From contig OX485805.1 of NCBI GenBank assembly GCA_950295325.1, positions 23,735,501 through 23,799,500 on the forward strand: a stretch of DNA of 64,000 nt, in the 5' to 3' direction. Positions 1-11,578 of the stretch are shown here, piece by piece (the first letter of the stretch is position 1; every line of letters starts with the position of its first letter). Below the pieces are notes generated by a model. It was not told the DNA's origin. It saw only the letters and a program-made list of their open reading frames with translations, and did not search any database. Made by a program: the position numbers and the translations under genes. This DNA comes from Polytrichum commune. Its lineage: Eukaryota; Streptophyta; Polytrichopsida; Polytrichales; Polytrichaceae.

Positions 1-114
1 TAATATAGTTTCTAGTTTCTAAGGAGTAGACTCCATTATGTAACAGGAGGAGCTAAACCCTAAACCTAAGAACCACTCTAAGAATTATTAGAGAACATAA
101 ACCTTACCTACCCA
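1..114. other. 3' flank of the RRA-like gene with a telobox
   Basis: This is AT-rich sequence immediately downstream, on the minus strand, of the glycosyltransferase stop codon. It contains a telomere-like motif AAACCCTAAACC near positions 54-66, of the type called a telobox in plant genomes. No coding potential is seen. It probably includes the 3' UTR of the minus-strand gene. Confidence 0.4.
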
Positions 115-3100
115 TTACCATTCGGAACCATCCGGAAACCGTTTCAACGCATCCGTGTTTCCTTTCACGTAATAGTCTACAATTGCAACCATACGCTCAT
201 ACTTGTCTGGGTGATAGTTCACGTGGATGGTTACGGGTTTATATTCACCAAACTTGGGGTCCTTCCTCAATGTCTTGAAGAGCACTTTGCTATTCAAGAA
301 CAAAAGGTAGTCTAGCACGCGGCGAGACGCGTGAAGGCCTTCGTACCCGGGATGCGAAGGGAAGAAAAGCTCTTCATTGAACACGGCTTGGTCCCATGCC
401 TTTTCTCTCGCAAGTTTGGCTGTCACACGGTCGAGCAACTCGATGGAGGGAATCGTAGGCCGAATGTAAAAAAGCCCTGAATTGAACACCCATATGCGCA
501 TCGTGTGTGCATACCGTGACCACCCCATCGAAGGGTCGTCCATAACATCATCGTATCCATAGGCCGTTTGATTATCAAATCCATCCGTCATACTTTCAAC
601 GTCACAGTCGCGGTGAAGGTGCAGGAATGGGTTTTGCAAGTAAACAATGTCGACGTCCGAGAGGAGGACGCTGTAGCCGAGCACCAGAAACTCCCGTAGA
701 AGGTGGAATTTCAGCCCTGAAATCCAAGAATTTGGCACGTTAGAAGAAAACTCTAAAAACTGAGGTAGATGGGTCTTGACGTATGCGAGTGTTATTTAGC
801 CACTTTTCTTAATCGGACGCCTATATTTGATAGGTGTGTGGTTTAGGTGAGGATCGAGAAACAAACACCATGAAGACACATATTTGAAAGAGATTGGACT
901 ACGTCTTCAATTTTTATTAACTACTCCACAATCAATAGTAAACACTGTTGGGAGGACCTATGTATTCAGTTAAGGAATACACAAACATGCAATTCTGATA
1001 ACCGTAACAGAATCAAGGGAAATCTGATTTTCAATCCAATTTTTGCCGATGCTCCATCATAGATTTGCTAATGCAAGACAAGTTTTGTTGTGTGAATCTA
1101 ATCAGTAGAAGTTGGAGAACACGAAAAGTGAACCAATTAACACCCACATGCCTTGTATGATGGCATTTTCCAATTAGCCCAGTTCTCCTAGGAAATGAAA
1201 TACGCGATTAGTTCATAATGATTAGCAAATCCAAATCAAGGCTGTAGCTATATTTGAAACTCTTATTCATTATTGAAGTGAAGATTCTCTTGCTTCTGGA
1301 ATGATCATACAGGTCCCCCAATTATGTCAACTCTTGAAACCTAGAATAGGTAACAAATTTTGAGCATGTAGTCCAATCTCTTATAAACACATGATGTCTT
1401 TTTGGTGTCCATTCTTAGATCCACAGCTACCCACACACCACTCAACTATAGGTGTCTAATTAAGACACGTAACCGAATTAGGCCTGTCCACCTTAAAGCT
1501 GTTAGAAACGTCAATAAAATAAAGGGTGACCACAACTTGAAGAAACCCTCACTTATTGTGACATTTTACAAAGTTGCCAAACAAGGCAGGCTACATACCT
1601 GATATTGCGTGATTGTCGCCAGTGTCAGCTTGCACCTTGGAAATAGTAGCATCACGTCTGTACACAGGCACATTGTGCTCTTCACAGAAATGTGCAATCT
1701 GATCGTCTAAGGCAACCACCAGGTAGTTTTTCACACCCACACGCTGAATGCTTTCAAACCACACCTGTATTGAAATTTGCAGACAGTAAGGCACTGAAAC
1801 TCATGGAGACTTCAGAATATGGAAGAATTTACACCCTGGTGCAATCAAACTCTGCAAGCCTAGAACTCTTAAGAGTTACAGGAAAAACTCTTTCTTGACC
1901 TGGTTCATTTTCATCTCAGAAGAAGGATACTGAACTAGTACATGTCAGGGCCAATTTAAACCAAGGGGCCGTGACCATGACATTGTGAGGGCCCTTGAAA
2001 CTCATCCAATGGCTGTACCATGGAAAAGTGAAATTGAATTTTGTGTGGCACAGGCCTTCAAGTGTAGTGTGAAGACAAACGCGACCGGGCTCTCAACCGA
2101 ATGCTATTACATTACCATCCCATTTATATGGGCCTTCTACACAATACGTTGTAATAAATCAAGGCTTGTGAGATTGCAACATGTCATGATCTCCCAGTTT
2201 TGTTAGAACCACCTCATTGAGGTGAGCTTGACTTAAAATCAGGTAGACCATAAAATATTATCCATTGCATGCCATGCAGGAATCCATATAGGTTTTTCAT
2301 CCATTCAAACTTCCTTGGTCCATTAGGCCCTCGAGATCCAGTGTAAAGTGAAGTGGGACAATCTCGGCATTTTTCACCAATAAGAAATCTTAAGTTTCAA
2401 AGTTCACAGAAAGCTACCTGGAGCATATCTCGAACATTGTTGTTGGAAATGCCAACAATCAGCTCCCCATTGATAGCCGTGGCCTTCAGTAGCTCAGCTA
2501 ACTTAGGGTTCACCGATTCGTCTGGCTCCACTTTCTGATTGGTCCGTAAGCTTTTGACGGTGCCTGGAAGACCCGCCTTTACTGAAGGGGCCAGTTCCTG
2601 CACCTGTTTCACAGCAGCAATCTTCTCTTGCTCCAGCACTAGTACCTTTGCTTTAAATAAACTTAACTCCTTATTTTGCTCCTTTAGGCGCTTGACTTCT
2701 CTTTCAAGCATTGCAACTTTTGCTTCGAGGGATAGCACGGCCCCATCCAGCTACATGATATCAAAACAAAGTATCAATAAACACAGCAAACAGAATAAAC
2801 TTGTGATTGAGAAAGTTTCATATTGCTACGAAGTCGTAAAAGAAGGAAAGAGTCATCCTTTAATTCAACAAATCTTCTGGTCGGGTATTGGTTGTTTTGC
2901 ATACAACACCTTCCATGTTTGGTAAGTTTTCGGTGCATGATTGGTGGTAGTGTGGAGGTTTTGGAGGAGAAACATTCTATATCACAACATTGAGGGTCAA
3001 AATCCTCCTGGCATGCCAAGAGGTGCTAAAATGAGTTTGACAGTTTTTGAACCAAAATAAGTTGCTCTTCATTCAAATTCAACACTACCTCTGAGCATGC

Positions 3101-4356
3101 ACCGCAAGTAGAAAAAGTTATTGGTTTTGTATTCAACATAACCAATGGGAGATCATAGGGGATCAACTCACAACAAAAACTCCCATTAAATTAAAGGATA
3201 ACTATAACATCTAAACTAAGTCCAACCAAAATCCTATAACCTAGCAAGAGGTGCTTAACCCCCAAACCTTGATGATCTAATGCAGGATAAAGCTGATGGA
3301 AGACTGATCTAGCGAAGTATTACTTCACACATAAAATTCACACAAGGAAAAAAATCTGCACAATTGTTGATGGTCACAAGGGCTTCTGCAACAGCTAAAT
3401 AAGAGGAACTGCTTCAAATCCAGTGCAGAAAACTTCTGTCTGGAAGATGTGAAATTAAACTGACATATGATCTGTCAGCACTGGGAAAGAGCTGCTCTAA
3501 AGACCTGAGGTCCGAGCTGAAAAGAAAATGGGTGATGTACGATAGGTCACTAAAATTGTGACTAGTGCATTTGAAAACCTGAGACTTGAGGTTAAAGTGT
3601 TCAGTTCATCAGCAACACCCAAATTGCACAAGAAACCTGATAACTTTGTGCGAGGATGCATAGATCATTGACAACTCTACTATTAGCTTCAACCTCGTTT
3701 TTCCAGGGAAAAAGGACAAAAAGAGAAAAAGAAACCCCTATTAAGCAGCAGAATCGTGCACAAACGAAGAGGATCTCGATGAATGATTCTTCGTACTGAC
3801 ATAAGTTCTGTCATCACTACCTGCTCTAAAGACCTGAGGTCCTAGCTGAGAAGAAAATGGATGATGTAAGATAGGTGATTAACAGTGTGAACAGTGGATG
3901 TGAAAACCTGAGACTTGAGGGTAAAGTGCTCAGTTCATCAGCGATACCCAAATTACATAAGAAACCTGACAACTTCGTGCGAGACACCACCAATCTTCAA
4001 AGAATGCACAGATCATTGACAACTCTACTATTAGCTTCAACCTCAGTCTTTCCAGAATTTATTATAATAGAATTAAAGAAACAAATAAATAAAATAAATA
4101 ACCCCTATTAAGCAGCAGAATAGCGCACAAATACTCAGTGTGTCTTGATGATTACTCGTACCTTAGTTCTTGATCCGATGGCAGTGCCTCGCAACTGACT
4201 CAGCGCACGGGTCGAAGAGACCGCAGGCCCGAAGAATCCATGAGGTCTCAGATATGCCCAGAAGGCTCCTAAAAAAAGTCCAATTGCGACCGCATACACA
4301 ATTCTGTAATCTCGTCCCCCTCGCAATCCTTGCCCCTCCTTCTTCCCCTTCATCAT
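115..4356 (-). CDS. RRA: GT77 arabinosyltransferase, RRA type (extensin arabinosylation), four exons
   Basis: Minus-strand gene with exons 4356-4162, 2750-2418, 1764-1599 and 716-115. All introns are GT-AG and the phases match, giving 1296 nt or 431 aa, close to the roughly 430 aa of land-plant RRA proteins. Residues 19-36 form a single membrane anchor after a basic N terminus, so it is a type II Golgi protein. Exon 2 (residues 66-176) encodes a heptad-rich stem ([18 protein letters not shown]). Exons 3-4 carry the nucleotide-diphospho-sugar transferase domain, with NHAISGLKF across the last junction and the metal-binding DVD at about residues 252-254 in [14 protein letters not shown]. In the family, RRA enzymes add an arabinose to hydroxyproline-linked arabinose on extensins; the exact linkage here is inferred. 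I chose the ATG at 4356 because the hydrophobic anchor follows directly; the next codon (4353) is also ATG, and an in-frame ATG lies upstream at 4425. Introns carry transposon insertions and a tandem duplication. Confidence 0.93.
763..1495. mobile_element. Family F foldback element in RRA intron 3
   Basis: The left arm begins with GAGGTAGATGGG and reads through CTTAATCGGACGCCTATATTTGA. The right arm ends with the inverted match (GTGTCTAATTAAGACACGTA then GTCCACCTT). The arms are imperfect inverted repeats of the family seen again at 11.7, 20.3, 42.1 and 43.9 kb. It lies wholly inside intron 3 (717-1598) and leaves both splice sites intact. No transposase is encoded. Confidence 0.6.
1948..2393. 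mobile_element. Truncated, decayed family B (Tourist-like) MITE in RRA intron 2
   Basis: Starting with GGGCCAATTT, the segment follows the internal sequence of the family B elements at 29.4, 32.6 and 35.7 kb: GCCGTGACCATG, GGGCTCTCAACC with AATGCTATT, the CATGCAGGAATCCAT block, then a block like TTTTTCACCAA. The last 40-50 bp with the 3' terminal repeat are missing. Its broken end lies about 25 bp from the exon 2 splice donor at 2418/2417, so insertion and decay stopped just short of the junction. Confidence 0.6.
3491..4163. repeat. Tandem duplication of about 330 bp at the start of RRA intron 1
   Basis: Block 3491-3811 and block 3821-4163 match along their length: CTGCTCTAAAGACCTGAGGT, then CCTGAGACTTGAGG, TCAGTTCATCAGC, then CATTGACAACTCTACTATTA, then CCCCTATTAAGCAGCAGAAT. 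The second block ends at the exon 1 donor (4162/4161), and the first ends at a decayed counterpart (TTCGTACTGACATAAGTTC). The copied piece is therefore the intron's 5' end, with perhaps a few exon bases. Confidence 0.8.
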
Positions 4357-5130
4357 CCCTTCAGATTTGCACTTCCCCTCAAAATGCTCACAGCATAGGG
4401 TTGATCCCACCTCCCAAATTTGCACTTCACATGAACCTTACTCCTCCAAAAAATTTACCAAAATGCTACCATGTGCTCGGGCAAATGCAGACCCTAATGG
4501 GTTGATCTGAAAAAGATTCCTTCTCCACCACCTTCTGTCCTCCTAATTTGCACTACCATTACACATCAAAAACTCCTCAAATGCTCACAAATTGCTCACA
4601 GCATAAGGTTGATCCAGCGACCTTCCCTCGATCACCACCTCCTCCCAAATTTTGACCTTCACATCAAACCTTATTAGTCCTCCAAAATGTTCACAAAATT
4701 GCTACAGTGTGCTCACAACACATGCAGACCCTGATGGGTTCGTCGAAAAAGCTCAACCTCTCCACCAGCTTCGTCTTCCAAATTTGCTCTTCACATCAAC
4801 TGTACCCCTCCAAAATGTTCACCAAAACACTCACAGCATGCTCACAACACTTGCAGACCCTAATGGGTTGATCCCACAAAACTCAACCTCTCCACCACCT
4901 TCATCCTCCAAATTTACACTTCACATCAACATCTCTCCTCCGAAATGTTCACCAATACGCTACAGCATGCTCACAACACACGCAAGACCCTAACGGGTTG
5001 ATCCCAAAAAGCTCCCCCTCCCCCACCACCTTCTTCCTCCAAATTTGCACTACTTAGACATCCAAAACCTCCCCAACTAGCTCACACAAAATGCTCACAA
5101 CATGCCCACAATCTCACTCTGTTCCAAAAC
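4321..5130. repeat. Minisatellite of 110-130-bp units upstream of and overlapping the RRA start codon
   Basis: About six diverged units recur. Each has CTCCACCACCTTC, CTCCAAATTTGCACTTCAC, CTCCAAAATGTTCACC, CTCACAACA, GCAGACCCTAATGGGTTGAT. Unit starts fall near 4401, 4501, 4609, 4737, 4865 and 4997. A partial unit also covers 4340-4400, so the RRA ATG (4356, minus strand) lies within repeat-derived sequence. The array therefore forms the presumed 5' UTR and proximal promoter. Confidence 0.8.
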
Positions 5131-5156
5131 CATCGGTATTAGGGTTGTTCACAAAA

Positions 5157-5212
5157 ACCTCTCACTCTCTTCTCTCTGTCTCTCTCTCTCTCCCTCTCGC
5201 TCGCTGTGCGCA
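5157..5212. repeat. CT-rich microsatellite in the upstream region of RRA
   Basis: This is a nearly pure pyrimidine run on the plus strand (CTCTCTCTCTCTC with interruptions), GA-rich on the RRA sense strand. Such tracts are common in plant 5' UTRs and core promoters, so it may mark the 5' end of the RRA transcript. That is inference from position only. Confidence 0.6.
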
Positions 5213-7129
5213 AGCTTCTCCCTCCAAATTTGCGCTTCCCAACATCCAAACCAGAACTCCTCAACCGCTCACAAGATGCAAAGCCTTCAGTAACCGCCTG
5301 TTTGTGGGTTTTGTTGCAAAGCTTGTGCATTAGTGCCACCTCGTTTTTTAGTAGAATTCCAGGTTGAGAAGGTTGAAGAAGAGAGGTACTACTTGTAACG
5401 AGGAGGTACTACTGTAATGAGTTCTCTTCTTCTCTCTCGCTGCAGGTCTGTCTGTGTGTTTTGCGTTTGCGTTTGCTTTTGCAACAACATACGCCCAGGG
5501 TCCCACAAAGTTACCACCGGCGTGCATCCGCCAAGCCAGTAGTGTGGATGAGTTAGTGTACACTAACTTAACTAACTCCCCCACTAGGTTGACTGGATTG
5601 GAGGGAGTCTTTCAACTTTCAAGGACTGTATTTGCGTCTTGGTTGACTTTGGCTTTGGCTTCGGGGTTACAAAACCCCAACACCTTGGCCGGAGGCTCCA
5701 CTTTACTAAATCACGGTCAACTAGGTGTGTAACCCCCTAACATTACTAAGAGGGAGGGAGGGAGGGGGGAGGTCTTGTTCTCTTTCTCTTTTCTAAATCC
5801 CAGTACGACCTCCATGTTCTACAATGTTTTAAGTGATAGTCATCGTTGATATCTCTTTGCTGAACTTAGATTCAGATTAAGAGCATTGGTATGTCGTGGA
5901 TCTCAGTGTTTTATTCCCAAATCCCAAGTTAGGCCCACATAATAGGATCAGCTTGCTACGTAATGTTATGCTTATTGGGTTTCTATGCCTCTTGAGTAAG
6001 GTGGGTGTGACTTAAACCTAAAGTTTTAATCCATGTCCCATGGGAACTTTGAGGTTAAGTTATAAAATTTGAGTTTGAAACCACTGGGTTTGGTGTCCCA
6101 ACTCGTAAGCTGGTATAACATGCTTTTATTGTTGCTTTGAAATTCACATGTGTTGTTTGTTCTGATAATATGAAAGTTGGCTAACTCAATGAACCCCCCA
6201 AAAAAAGACATATGAGTGAGGCGAGTGAATATGAGGAGTTGGGTTTGGAGTCCCCCCCACACAAATGACCCAACAATGATAGATTCTAGGATCTGGGGAA
6301 GGTTGGCGTGTTGTGCATAGTCCACCAATGCTGAGCAAAACTAAGGTGGTGTTGTGTAAATTATGTTTGATTTTTTGGCACATTCTCTTCATGTATCAAT
6401 CCCTCCCCCACCTCCTCCACACATTATGCGCCATGACTCTTTCTTCCATCAATTTAGTATCAACAATAATTGGCTAGATTCAAGTGTGGGTGCAAGCAAG
6501 GAAAACCTTAACTTGTGCATAGATAAAGAAATAAAAGTACGTCGAATTCCATGGTGGAGTCCACTTACTCACACATAAGCATATTTTGAAGTCATTATAT
6601 TATGCGTGCATGAATTTTCATTATGGTTCACTATTGCATATCTTTATGAGGCCAACAAGGCTCATTGGGAGGGATGTGAACTTGTTAGAAGTCTCGAGAC
6701 ACAATGGGACAATATATACCAACTGAGTTGTAGCTACGTTTATGGTTATTATGAGGTAATGTTGAACAATACCGTCCAGCATGGGTGGTTTTGAATCTAA
6801 TACTCTAACATTCAATCTATTTCCAAAATGTACGTCAAAAAAACTAAAAAAAAAGAGAACACTTATCAATAAAAATTCCCGTGTTAATTTTTATTTTTGA
6901 AAAATAGTCATAATATCCTATCATCCAATTAAGAGTGCCAAAAATAACAATATTGAAAAGCAATTGGTGCTCAAAAGTTAACGGAGTTTTTAAAGACGGT
7001 TCAACGTTTTTCAAGATTTTTTCATCCACCGGCTTTCATCATGGTACCTAAAGTACAAAGTGGGAGACCGATTCTCCATGACCCAGTTGCAGGCTACAGC
7101 CCCCGTTTGTAAGTTAAAAGTACCGAAAG
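5213..7129. other. Intergenic spacer with no recognised gene
   Basis: No domain-bearing frame is visible. A G-rich tract, GAGGGAGGGAGGGAGGGGGG, sits at about 5750-5770 and could form a G-quadruplex. The rest is AT-rich, with open frames of 60-100 codons on both strands that show no homology I recognise. Confidence 0.5.
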
Positions 7130-7604
7130 TTACAAAGTCATAATGTGGTTGAGGACCTCGAAGTAATCGTTGGACGAACGAACACTGACAGACCAACGAA
7201 GGTTTTGAACGAGGCCACCGACGAACGAAAAAGTCCTCCCGTTTCCCGCCCCCTTGGGGACGCGCGGGGGCGAAGAAGCTTCACGAATGGACTGATCGTC
7301 ATCGTATGCCAAATCTCGAAAAACAAACTCTCTCCTTGAGAGATGGCTTCAATTTCAAGCAATTAAGAGAACTAACAAACCCTAGCAATTTGTGCATTCT
7401 TCTTTCACAGCTCCCGGAGTTTTTAGAATTCGAGAGCAAGTGGGTTAGATTTGCACAAGGAGGTGCTAAGGATGAGCGATCGAACACACGCATGATTGAG
7501 GGTGTTGGATTGAGGGATTGTGTTTTTATGGTGAAGATTGGGATGGCCATATGTGATTTTGTGTTGAACCTGGAATTGGGATTTATGGGTAATGTATTCG
7601 ACAT
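7130..7604. other. GC-richer block upstream of the zinc-finger gene, open on both strands
   Basis: Overlapping frames are open on both strands: plus 7145-7339 and 7306-7611, minus 7138-7362 and 7299-7604. Base composition is more balanced than in the surrounding spacer. None of the translations shows a family I recognise. It may be the promoter or 5' UTR of the zinc-finger gene, or the first exon of a divergent minus-strand gene. I cannot choose between these, and I do not call a gene. Confidence 0.25.
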
Positions 7605-7796
7605 GTGTTGAAGAATTTGATCTCCAGCAGTGACTCGAGAGGAAGAATGGAGTTGTTTCGATGGAAACTTGTTAATTGTCTTCGGGATTTAAGGTTTGAA
7701 GCTGACGCGTCGGCAGGTTTGTGAATTCTTCTCGCTCGACACGAAGATTCTGGGATTAGGGTTTAAGAGGTGAATTGAGGTTTATTTAAAGGAACG

Positions 7797-10098
7797 ATGG
7801 AGGTGGAGAAGGAAGAAGGGCCGAAAGTGATGGATGGAAGAGTTGCAAAATTTGCGACCTTCGTTGCGACGAGACGGCGATTCAGAGTGGACTCGCCTTT
7901 CTTCGCTGCCGGGAACGTGGAGCGGGAGCTTCTCGCGAAACAGGTGCCAATTGTTTCTTCACCTTTTCTTAGATTTGTTTGATTCATTAGCATTAGTACA
8001 CCTCTCTCATGCCAAGGAGATTTAGCACAAGGAAAACAAACAAACAAGGGATCCATTCCATGACAAAAGTGAAGTAATCTTCAGCCACACGACTCAAGTG
8101 TGATGATTGCACTACTGCAAAGGATAAGTCCTCTTGATGAAGGTTGATGCTCTCATCGAAGTGTTGCGGTGACGAATCTACTTGGGAGTCATTTTCCTTG
8201 CTCACTACAGATAACTATCCACATCCCCATGGTGACTCATAATGGGTAAATCAACCAACAACTCAAGTGCAAACTTGTGATTCTATTAACGGAAAGGAGA
8301 AGCCCTCTTGAAAGAGATTGCTCCCTTATATGGGTGCACACAACCACCTTCCAATTCCGAAGCGTTTAAGTTTTGCATTTTTGCGTAGACTAAACTACTT
8401 GGGAGGCCTTTCCCTACTCGCTATGGACAACTTTTTATGTTTTTACATATCGGTTCAAGTTCACCTCCAAGTGGAGCTTCCTCCCCGTGGGTCACATAGC
8501 TAAGTGAACAGATGACCAATAGGACATTGGTTTTTCTGGTGCGCTTCTTGTGTCCCCCATCGAATAAAACCTATCTCCATTGGGACCCCTATTGCACTTG
8601 CCCTTCTACAGTCTGTTGTTGAGGGTTAATTGTTAACAGTGTTATTTGTGGCACGTTATTGGTGGTTATGACATGATGCCTCAAAGCACTGGATGCTTGT
8701 TGACAAGTGTTGGAACTCTAGGATCTAAGTAGGTGTTTTGGATTTGATGTAGATTACATTGGAGATTACAGAGGAGGAGAAAAATCATATTGCACAATCA
8801 GAAGAGGAGCAGAACTGGTATGCATGCTTTCTTTTGTCTATTGATGCACTTGCTACTCCAATCCTCTTAAGAAAGAATATTGCAGGATGGAAGATGACCA
8901 ATTACATGGTTAGATAAGAATAAGTGTTACGTTAAGTTACTGAGGTTTTGAACTGAAAACTATTTCATTTGAGGGAATTTTCATCTTCCAATAGATCATC
9001 AATACTGATGTAGGTAAACCTAGCACTCTGAGTATTTGGAAATTGATACTTAGATCTTACGATTCTCATTCCACTGTCATTCAGAAGATGCCACACAATA
9101 TCTTACAGTGAGTATGTGTGGCCTGGATTTGAAGTTGGTTATGTCAGATGTTCAATATTTTGCTCCTGAACAGCATTTGATGTACCATGTTTTTGCAGGC
9201 AGCTCAATTGTCCCATTATAGGTTGCGGGGCTAAATTGAAGGGACTTCAAGACCTGGAGTCACATTACATGTCTCGACACACAGCAACATGTTCTGTGTG
9301 TTCACGTGTTTTTCCTACAACTCGGCTCCTCAATTTCCATGTTTCTGAAACACATGATTCATTCTTCCAGGCCAAAGTTGCTCGAAACTATCCCATGGTA
9401 TTAATATTTCTTGACACTGCCCATCCAAAGTATTGTGCAGGGTTAATAGAATTACTAGTCAGATGGCTAGACTTCCTTGGTTTAATCATAACTCACTTGT
9501 AGAAGTGCCTCTTCCTCATATTTCTTGCACTAAATCAATATATATATATATATATAGATTAAATGCACTAATTGTGTACAGTGGTTTTTGACAGTATGAA
9601 TGTCTGGTGGAAGGTTGTTCAGCTAAATTCCAGAGTGACTCTAGTAGACTCCAACATCTGGTTGACAAGCATCACTTCCCTCGATCTTTTCGCTTCCATG
9701 TCAAAAAGCACCATGCCTCTCAGAAGCAAAGGCAACGTCAGAAAGCTCAACATCCTCCAAACTCTGAATCCACTTCCAAACAGTCAAGGAAGAATCTTGG
9801 CCGCAAAGTTCGAAGCAAGCCAACCAAGGCTTCTACAGATATTACACCTTCAAAACCAGCCACTGCTTTAGAACATCAATCCCTTGGAGCTTCAGATCAA
9901 GGCTCAGCTATGGATGTAGATGAATTAATTACAGCAGTCTCTAGACTAAATACAGCTTCTGAACCAACTTTGCTTAGTTTTGGGCATCGGAGAGGTCGGG
10001 CTCTGGCATTTGTGCCTAATCAGGTTCGAAGTGCTGGGCGTGGCAGAGGCAATTCTGATAGTCAGGGGACTCTACCTGCATCAACTCCTTTATCTTGA
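7797..10098 (+). CDS. ZNF511-like C2H2 zinc-finger protein, four exons
   Basis: Exons are 7797-7943, 8753-8817, 9199-9397 and 9595-10098; every intron is GT-AG and the total is 915 nt or 304 aa. Three C2H2 fingers lie at residues 75-98 (CX4C-X12-HX4H), 102-123 (CX2C-X12-HX4H) and 140-163 (CX4C-X12-HX4H). The second and third fingers are joined by HDSFFQAKVARNYPMYEC and the third is followed by FPRSFRF. This is the arrangement of eukaryotic ZNF511 proteins (CLVEGC, then FPxxFRF). The tail is basic (KQSRKNLGRKVRSK) with a GRGRG patch, suggesting nuclear location and possible RNA or DNA contact. The molecular role of the family is poorly defined. At exon 3, the acceptor at 9198 restores W-Q-L-N-C; the alternative four bases on would shift the frame. 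Intron 3 carries a (TA)n run at about 9538-9555, some 40 bp before its acceptor. Confidence 0.9.
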
Positions 10099-11085
10099 AT
10101 TTATAGCTTACCCTAATCAGACAAAAATGCTGGGGGAACCCCATCAATACCACATATCGAAGGTGCCAAGAAGCCACTGCTACAATTTGCTTGGACTTCT
10201 TTCTGAGTGGATTCAATGGTTCTGTTCACATGAGGTGCACCTGATTTCAACTTGAAACTTGGTTTGTGTGAAGTCTCAAACTGCTGAAGACCTTTTGAAG
10301 CAGACGTTGAGAAACAACCTGAAAAAGAACTTCTTAGCTGTGCTTGGTGAACCCTGCAGTACATAATTATCAGGCTCGGGGCTTTTTGATGGGTCAATTG
10401 ATTTAGTGATGGTGCACACATCAAATGTGTTCTTAAATCCCCGCCAGAAACTGATACTTTGCATTGAGTGAGAAATCAATTCCGTATATCCAAGGTTGAG
10501 CAACATGCTTAGAGTGACTCTTTATGAAACACCTCAAGAACCCTTGCAACCCGCCATTTCGATGAAGTTTGGGAAACGATCCAGAGGAGCTCCTTCTGAA
10601 CCGGCTAGTCAAGCATGAAAAAACAAGACCTGAAGTTGCTGCATGAGCGAAAGGTCCCGTCCTCAGTGCTGCCTCATGTGGCCGCCATGCAAAAGCTTAT
10701 GCTCTTTGAAGACCCTATTGGAATACCCAGATCATGGGTGTGTTGCGAGCAAGTATAAAATCCAGATCCATACCCTGTCTCTTATATCAGATTCATGTAC
10801 AACTGATATGTGCAATTAGGTTGCCTCTGCAAATAGGTTGCTTCTTTACCATGCAAATTACTTTGGGTCAATTTTTCTTTTGTTTATTCATCCGTAGAGA
10901 AGCCACAGTAAAAATCTAATTTGTGTATTTTGTTACTGTGGTAATAAATACTCAAAATCGTTTGGAATGTCGATATACTAGTGTGGGGCAATCTAATTGC
11001 ACATACCAGTGTACATCGTTCTCCATAACCTCACTTGTGGTCTGTCTACATCAACCATATACAGCTTCATAGGCTTCAAACGCCT
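10099..11085. other. 3' flank of the zinc-finger gene, no recognised gene
   Basis: The presumed 3' UTR and spacer. Short open frames occur on both strands (for example minus 10113-10424) but none has a recognisable motif. Composition is more balanced than farther downstream, up to about 10.7 kb, so transcribed sequence may extend that far. No clear repeat family of this window is present. Confidence 0.4.
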
Positions 11086-11088
11086 GAA

Positions 11089-11127
11089 CCCTAAATCCAA
11101 AATCCAAAACCCTAAACCCTAAACCTC
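11089..11127. repeat. Interstitial telomere-like motif (telobox cluster)
   Basis: Short runs of AAACCCTAAACCCTAAACC are seen here, with degenerate neighbours such as CCCTAAATCC. A second short cluster is at 13157-13177 and a single one at about 16250. They match the plant telomere unit but are only two to three units long, so they are interstitial motifs rather than a telomere. Confidence 0.6.
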
Positions 11128-11313
11128 TGAACCGTGATTCAACCAGTGGGTTTGGGGAGCACATCTTAGCTCCGATTCTAAAAATTGTAACAACGATTTG
11201 CATGGTTCACAAATTGCCAACCAGATGAGTCAATTCCTGAGCCAATCCAACGCCCCAAAATTGTCTGTAGAGTTGGAAGTGCCCACAATAGGGCACCCAC
11301 ATACATAATTTGA

Positions 11314-11578
11314 TTTGGATGGATCTTCTATCAATACAGTGAAATGAAAGACAAATTCACGAGAGAAGCTGTTAAGAGCCAAGTATCAGGAGTTACATCT
11401 CGACAGGTAAGAGTTCAGTCCAATTTCTAACCTTGATCGTTAGGTGTATGATCTGGGACTATTTGTGATATTTGAGCTGTTGCTTTTGCCGTGATTCCAG
11501 GTACAAATGATTATCATGGCAACTGGTGTCACCATGTTACGAGGTCATGTAGGTTCGGATCGTGTGTTTTGGTCTTAA
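11314..11578 (+). pseudogene. Possible spliced gene fragment of unknown family
   Basis: A frame opening after the stop at 11311 reads through MKDKFTREAVKSQVSGVTSR to a consensus donor (CGACAG/GTAAGA at 11406/11407). An acceptor (GTGATTCCAG) ends at 11500 and restores frame into VQMIIMATGVTMLRGHVGS before a stop at 11576-11578. The pieces read like protein, and the splice sites are good. I do not recognise the family, and no further exon is evident. It could be a captured gene fragment or chance. Related-looking but interrupted sequence follows to about 11720. Confidence 0.25.

Noticed and set aside
2539-2925. 128-codon plus-strand frame opposite RRA exon 2
   Set aside because: It is antisense to the coiled-coil exon and Ser/Cys-rich, as expected from a shadow.
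4652-4993. 113-codon plus-strand frame with repeated peptide motifs
   Set aside because: The repetition comes from the noncoding minisatellite upstream of RRA; no conserved family is seen.
11089-11127. Telomere end
   Set aside because: Only two or three telomere-like units, surrounded by ordinary sequence on both sides.
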